11,110 nt of DNA from Paenibacillus sp. UBA6285. GTDB lineage: Bacteria; Bacillota; Bacilli; Paenibacillales; Paenibacillaceae. Numbering within the stretch: position 1 is the first letter of the stretch; each line of letters starts with the position of its first letter. Location: contig DJUJ01000044.1 in the NCBI GenBank assembly GCA_002438345.1, positions 1-11,110 of the forward strand, given 5' to 3'. A model generated the notes under the pieces. The model saw only the letters and a list, made by a program, of their open reading frames with translations, did not search any database and was not told the origin of the DNA. A program made the translations under genes and the position numbers. This document shows, piece after piece, positions 7,801 through 11,110 of this stretch.

Positions 7801-9259
7801 CATCACTCCTCTCATGCATATTTTCTGTGACCCTATTTTTAATAGTGCGATAATTTTTATTTTTGACCACTTGGTTGATATCATCGCGATTCATCCAATC
7901 CCATTCCTTTTCATATAGAGAGGTTTGGACTTTTGATTCATCCTTTGCTTCCTCCAATGTTAACTTCTTACTGCCTACCAATGCAGATACCGCAGTAAGC
8001 GCATTAATCGCATCCCCCCATGCCGTAGAAGTCGCTTCAATCATTACGGTCTCTATAGGAGCAGCCTCCACTTCCTTCATGAATACTTCAATTGCTTCCG
8101 TTTCAATCATGGATTTAGTAAGCAACCACTCTGAATCTCCCATCATTTCTTCTAGTTGATCTATATCCATTTCCTCATTTTCATATTCGATTTCCTGGAC
8201 GTCTTCTTGCATTAAGTCAACAATTGGCTCATAGTTTTCTAGATATTGTATGGCTTCACCAATTGCTTCTCCTGATAAAGGCGCAGCAAATTTAACCGGA
8301 ATCCATAAACCATCCATGGACTCACCCTCGTATTCATTTTGCTCCATAAAACTCATAATTTGATGAGCATTAGGAATGTCTGATTCTTGAGGCGGATCAT
8401 ACATTTGTGTAATAAACATCCTTACTTTTTCCGGATTTATCGAGGACAATAGCATCGTTTGCTTCATCATCGTAAATTTAAGATACTTATTGATCATCCC
8501 CATACTCAAATTCGTGCCATCTGCAAGCGCAGAAGTTCCCAACTGCATTAAATTACTTAGTACCAGACTGTCCTCTAACGTATGAAATTGGCGGAAACGA
8601 TCCGACAATTTAATTTCTAATTCCTGCATTAACTGATGTATGATCTCTAGTTGAGGTAACGCATTACGGTCTGCTAGCATCTCTAATTCTCGCTCTTTCA
8701 TCAATTGAATAGCATTCTCAACGTTGCGAATCATACTAGCAATTTTATTACCACCAGAAATGCCATGATCGTCATATGCTTCACTAAGCTCGGCATCCCG
8801 TCTAGCTTGGAATAACGATCTACCAATATCATCATGCATATAGTAGGCTAATGAATCATTTGCAAGACGTATGAGCGTATCCATCATCCGCTTACCTACA
8901 TCTCGCATTTTAAGTTGCCTTGTTTGTTTGGATATCCAGTTATACTTCACAAGGACATTTACAATTTGCTCGACCTTCTTCTTACTTGGTGGTTCAAGGT
9001 CATCAAAGCGATTTCGATAACGAAAATATAGCGTATCAGTATTTTCAATCGGTTCATCGAGTCCCAAGGCTTCTTCATTAATCAATTGAATAATACGTAA
9101 AAATCGCAAAATTTCGATAGGTGTTTGCAGAAAGTTTTGTGAATTGAGATCATTAAGAACTCCAGATAATAATGCAATATCCCTCAATGCCTGATGCATT
9201 TCCGGTTTGGATTCGTTTGTTTGAAAAATTGAAATTAATGGTTGATCCAGCTTCTCCAA
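7784..9259 (-). CDS. jetA: Wadjet JetA: kleisin-like subunit (MukF/MksF role)
   Basis: A 491-aa soluble protein. The N-terminal part (about 20-135) looks like a winged-helix domain ending in VNVLVKYNWISKQ. The middle (about 170-290) is long helices. A strongly acidic stretch (about 352-376) follows, then a C-terminal helical/winged-helix part. This layout suits a kleisin that links the two JetC heads and binds JetB. Size and position match the JetA family seen with such jetC genes (I recall it as DUF5716, type III; not verified). The start is TTG at 9259-9257. The codon just before it is a stop, so the frame cannot extend, and AGGGGAGG lies 7 nt upstream, an almost ideal site. An ATG at 9263-9261 is out of frame. 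It overlaps jetD by 25 nt. Function is inferred from the operon and fold features; individual interface residues cannot be named. Confidence 0.85.
   Translation of the reverse strand: MEKLDQPLISIFQTNESKPEMHQALRDIALLSGVLNDLNSQNFLQTPIEILRFLRIIQLINEEALGLDEPIENTDTLYFRYRNRFDDLEPPSKKKVEQIVNVLVKYNWISKQTRQLKMRDVGKRMMDTLIRLANDSLAYYMHDDIGRSLFQARRDAELSEAYDDHGISGGNKIASMIRNVENAIQLMKERELEMLADRNALPQLEIIHQLMQELEIKLSDRFRQFHTLEDSLVLSNLMQLGTSALADGTNLSMGMINKYLKFTMMKQTMLLSSINPEKVRMFITQMYDPPQESDIPNAHQIMSFMEQNEYEGESMDGLWIPVKFAAPLSGEAIGEAIQYLENYEPIVDLMQEDVQEIEYENEEMDIDQLEEMMGDSEWLLTKSMIETEAIEVFMKEVEAAPIETVMIEATSTAWGDAINALTAVSALVGSKKLTLEEAKDESKVQTSLYEKEWDWMNRDDINQVVKNKNYRTIKNRVTENMHERSDDELDG
7806..7812 (-). promoter_or_regulatory. 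Ribosome binding site of jetB, inside the jetA coding end
   Basis: AGAGGAG on the minus strand lies 5 nt before the ATG at 7800 and only 2 nt before the ATG at 7803. It selects 7800 as the start and lies within the last codons of jetA, which allows coupled translation. Confidence 0.65.
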
Positions 9260-10542
9260 TCATCTGCCTCCCCTAACACGATCTCTTGTTCCGATTTCGA
9301 ATATTGTAGTAAACGCTTCATGTTATGTTGATACTCTGACCAATTTGTTATTATCGAGTGATCAGGACAGATCCATTTATACCGAACAGCGTGTCCCATG
9401 AGCGAATGAAGCATTTCTCCTGCAATTTGCAGTCCAGCTTCATCATAGTCGCTCCAAAAGATGGTTTGGTGGATACGACTATTCAACAACAATTGTCTGA
9501 TGAGATGTTTATGTGCGCTTCGAAGATGACCATCTACACAAACTATCAATGAATTTGTCTCCTGCAAGAAATGAGGTTCTGCAGATATCCGAGTCAAAAT
9601 GGCTCGATTCTCAACTAACCAGAGCGTTGTTGCTCCAGTTGAATAATGGTCTTGTGAAACCGAAATATTAGTTAAGGCGTGCACAGGACCTGCTCGATAA
9701 TTCGACCACGTTCCTTCAAGCTCTCCCGCAAAATAGATTGACGTAATTTGACCACCACTAATCATCCCCAACGTTTCCAGCGATTGACCACTTATCGTCT
9801 CCAAAATAATAAGAAACTCTACTTTATACGCATCAAATGCCTTAGAACCTCCAATGCTAGGGTAATAATGTGCGCCAATTTCTTTCCAATCAAAAATCTC
9901 TTTGTTGCTAGAAATCATGAGAAAAGCTAATAAAAAGTTCAACCCGTTGATTCGTTTAGATACACTCCAATTCGCAGGGAAAACATACTGATCTTCTAGA
10001 TCATTAAGGCCCCATTGTAAACTACCTGACAAGAATAATGCCAAATCTTTCAACTGAAGTAATCGTTCGTCATGTAAATACGTGATTTGTTCCATTTTCG
10101 GAGCAGCATTCGACTGGTATTGCGTAAATTGATTTAAACTATCCCGATGCTCATCCGTTTGCTTATTAGTTAAATATACATATAATAAATAGCCCATACG
10201 GTAATGAATTCGTTCTACAGATTTCCCGTCATTTTTAAAACGTACTTCTTTCAAAATCCATCCTTTATGAAGCCAATCAAAGGTTTGTTGATTATCGTCT
10301 AATGCGGCACGTTTTCCTACTGTCCAACGTAAAAGCTGTAGATCCGGAGGATCTTCAACAATCGAAGGATACTCTCGTGCAATCGTAATGATCCCGACTC
10401 TTCGTATTGTACGTGCAGTTCTTTTTACAATATCTATATCTATAAGTGAAGCTTCACTTATTGTCCTTTGCATTTCTAGTTGCTCATCTTTTTTCAAAAA
10501 AGATTGACAAATAAACGAAGCCACATCATCGAAAGTTCGCAC
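9235..10542 (-). CDS. jetD: Wadjet JetD: TOPRIM-domain nuclease (DUF2220-like C-terminus)
   Basis: This 435-aa protein is the DNA-cleaving subunit of Wadjet, related to topoisomerase VI/Spo11 TOPRIM domains. The N-terminal half (about 1-290) contains helical and winged-helix-like stretches expected for DNA binding and docking to the motor. The C-terminal TOPRIM fold starts at about 304. Its glutamate is E311 in LWLVENRA, the next strand carries LIVCVDGHL (332-340), and the DxD pair is D365 and D367 in FWSDYDEAG. These are the metal-binding residues of the family and all are present, so nuclease activity is likely retained. The start is GTG at 10542-10540 with AGGAGG 5 nt upstream. It is the first gene of the operon and its end overlaps jetA by 25 nt. 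In known systems JetD cuts circular DNA after loop extrusion by JetABC stalls on small plasmids. Confidence 0.88.
   Translation of the reverse strand: MRTFDDVASFICQSFLKKDEQLEMQRTISEASLIDIDIVKRTARTIRRVGIITIAREYPSIVEDPPDLQLLRWTVGKRAALDDNQQTFDWLHKGWILKEVRFKNDGKSVERIHYRMGYLLYVYLTNKQTDEHRDSLNQFTQYQSNAAPKMEQITYLHDERLLQLKDLALFLSGSLQWGLNDLEDQYVFPANWSVSKRINGLNFLLAFLMISSNKEIFDWKEIGAHYYPSIGGSKAFDAYKVEFLIILETISGQSLETLGMISGGQITSIYFAGELEGTWSNYRAGPVHALTNISVSQDHYSTGATTLWLVENRAILTRISAEPHFLQETNSLIVCVDGHLRSAHKHLIRQLLLNSRIHQTIFWSDYDEAGLQIAGEMLHSLMGHAVRYKWICPDHSIITNWSEYQHNMKRLLQYSKSEQEIVLGEADDWRSWINH
9267..9274 (-). promoter_or_regulatory. Ribosome binding site of jetA (supports a TTG start)
   Basis: AGGGGAGG on the minus strand lies 7 nt before TTG at 9259 and inside the end of jetD. 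Its strength supports the rare start codon, because no in-frame ATG has a comparable site nearby. Confidence 0.75.
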
Positions 10543-10547
10543 TGAAG

Positions 10548-10553
10548 CCTCCT
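10548..10553 (-). promoter_or_regulatory. Ribosome binding site of jetD (supports a GTG start)
   Basis: A perfect AGGAGG on the minus strand lies 5 nt before GTG at 10542. It settles the start of the first gene of the jet operon. Confidence 0.8.
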
Positions 10554-10581
10554 ACACAAAATATCATTTGTATTTTTCAAC

Positions 10582-10597
10582 TACTTATACAAGTATA
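10582..10597 (-). promoter_or_regulatory. Candidate control region of the jet operon
   Basis: The jet promoter must lie between the sigK terminator and the jetD start (10543-10655). On the minus strand this spot holds TATACT and TATAAG, both good -10 matches, about 40-55 nt before the start codon. No good -35 precedes either one at 16-18 nt. The same bases form a perfect inverted repeat, TATAC-TT-GTATA (10586-10597), with a second overlapping one, TACTT-ATAC-AAGTA (10582-10595). This could be an operator over a weak promoter. Statistical support is low for such short AT-rich sites. Confidence 0.28.
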
Positions 10598-10655
10598 CTA
10601 GAAAGCAAGAATCCCTACGATGATTTCCTACTTTTGTTCATGATACAGAAACACA

Positions 10656-10703
10656 AATAACCTGTAGGGAGGAGATATTAATATCTCCTCCCTACAGGTT
10701 ATT
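10656..10703 (-). terminator. Perfect 48-bp palindrome, sigK terminator
   Basis: Bases 10656-10703 form an uninterrupted 24-bp inverted repeat with no spacer, centred at 10679/10680. The arm contains CCTGTAGGGAGGAGATA. As RNA it folds into one long stem with only a few bases in the loop. It begins 15 nt after the sigK stop on the minus strand and is followed there by TGTGTTTCT. The symmetry makes it usable in both directions. It separates sigK from the jet operon. Confidence 0.75.
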
Positions 10704-10718
10704 ATCCTAAATTTCAAG

Positions 10719-11110
10719 TTACTTTCTCGCCTTATAAAACTCATGATAAAGCTTCATCAACGCCCTTTTTTCTATTCTTGAAACATAACTCCGCGAAATT
10801 CCCAGCTCCTTCGCGATCTCCCGCTGCGTCCTCTCTTCTCCACCTGTATCTAACCCGAATCGACCAACAACGACTTCTTTTTCCCGATCATCCAGAATAT
10901 CGAGGTTACGATATATCTTGCTCTTCTCGATCTTAAGGTCCACTTCCTTGATCACATCGTCGGCTTCGGAGCCGAGTATATCAATCAGAGTAATTTCATT
11001 ACCTTCCTTGTCTGTCCCAATCGGATCGTGCAGAGATACATCTTTACGAGTCTTCTTCAAAGATCTAAGGTGCATCAGAATCTCGTTTTCAATACAACGG
11101 GCAGCAAAAG
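10719..11110 (-). CDS. sigK: RNA polymerase sporulation sigma factor sigma-K, C-terminal part (partial)
   Basis: Sigma-K directs late mother-cell gene expression during sporulation (coat and spore maturation genes). The window holds about 129 codons, starting in [15 protein letters not shown] (end of region 2). Next come [20 protein letters not shown] and [17 protein letters not shown]. The region 4 helix-turn-helix is [20 protein letters not shown], followed by [16 protein letters not shown] and TAA at 10721-10719. The match to Bacillus subtilis SigK is close over the whole stretch and is much better than to the paralogue SigE, for example in LHDPIG and in [26 protein letters not shown]. The N-terminus, including any pro-peptide, lies outside the window. 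In B. subtilis sigK is interrupted by the skin element near the IENEILM codons; here that stretch is continuous. Its terminator is the 48-bp palindrome. Confidence 0.95.
   Translation of the reverse strand, partial: FAARCIENEILMHLRSLKKTRKDVSLHDPIGTDKEGNEITLIDILGSEADDVIKEVDLKIEKSKIYRNLDILDDREKEVVVGRFGLDTGGEERTQREIAKELGISRSYVSRIEKRALMKLYHEFYKARK

Noticed and set aside
7801..7884. Upstream extension of jetB to 7884
   Set aside because: The first codons lack a ribosome site and lie wholly inside jetA; AGGAG at 7806-7810 points to the ATG at 7800.
1..11110. CRISPR array, tRNA, rRNA, insertion sequence or integrase
   Set aside because: No spaced direct repeats, tRNA-like cloverleaf or transposase/recombinase motifs were noticed on reading both strands.

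Overview
The window looks like chromosomal DNA from a spore-forming, moderately low-GC Firmicute, most likely Paenibacillus or a close relative. The evidence is a sigma-K sporulation factor at the right edge, strong AGGAGG-type ribosome binding sites with GTG and TTG starts, and a secreted GH30 glycosidase with a ricin-type lectin domain. Every intact gene is on the minus strand, so transcription runs from high to low coordinates.

Right part (10719-11110): the C-terminal half of sigK, closed by a perfect 48-bp palindrome (10656-10703) acting as its terminator. Centre (3905-10542): a four-gene operon whose genes all overlap, in the order jetD, jetA, jetB, jetC. It encodes a Wadjet anti-plasmid defence system. 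JetD is a TOPRIM nuclease, JetA a kleisin-like subunit (MukF/MksF role), JetB a MukE/MksE-like subunit, and JetC an SMC-type ATPase. In characterised Wadjet systems the JetABC motor extrudes DNA loops and JetD cuts small circular DNA. Here the ATPase and TOPRIM motifs all look intact, so the system should be functional. By gene order and protein sizes, and from memory only, it most resembles Wadjet type III.

Left-centre (2105-3904): a gene-poor strip with one intact small gene, a VOC (glyoxalase-fold) protein with its own terminator, and two decayed genes. One is the C-terminal third of a ModA/AcfC-like solute-binding protein, broken by a 5-bp tandem duplication and a 1-nt shift. The other is the DNA-binding end of an AraC-type regulator. 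The strip appears to be a site of repeated gene gain and loss beside the defence operon.

Left (1-2104): the secreted GH30 glycosidase with three QxW lectin repeats, converging on a possible partial plus-strand gene at the edge. A terminator usable in both directions lies between them.
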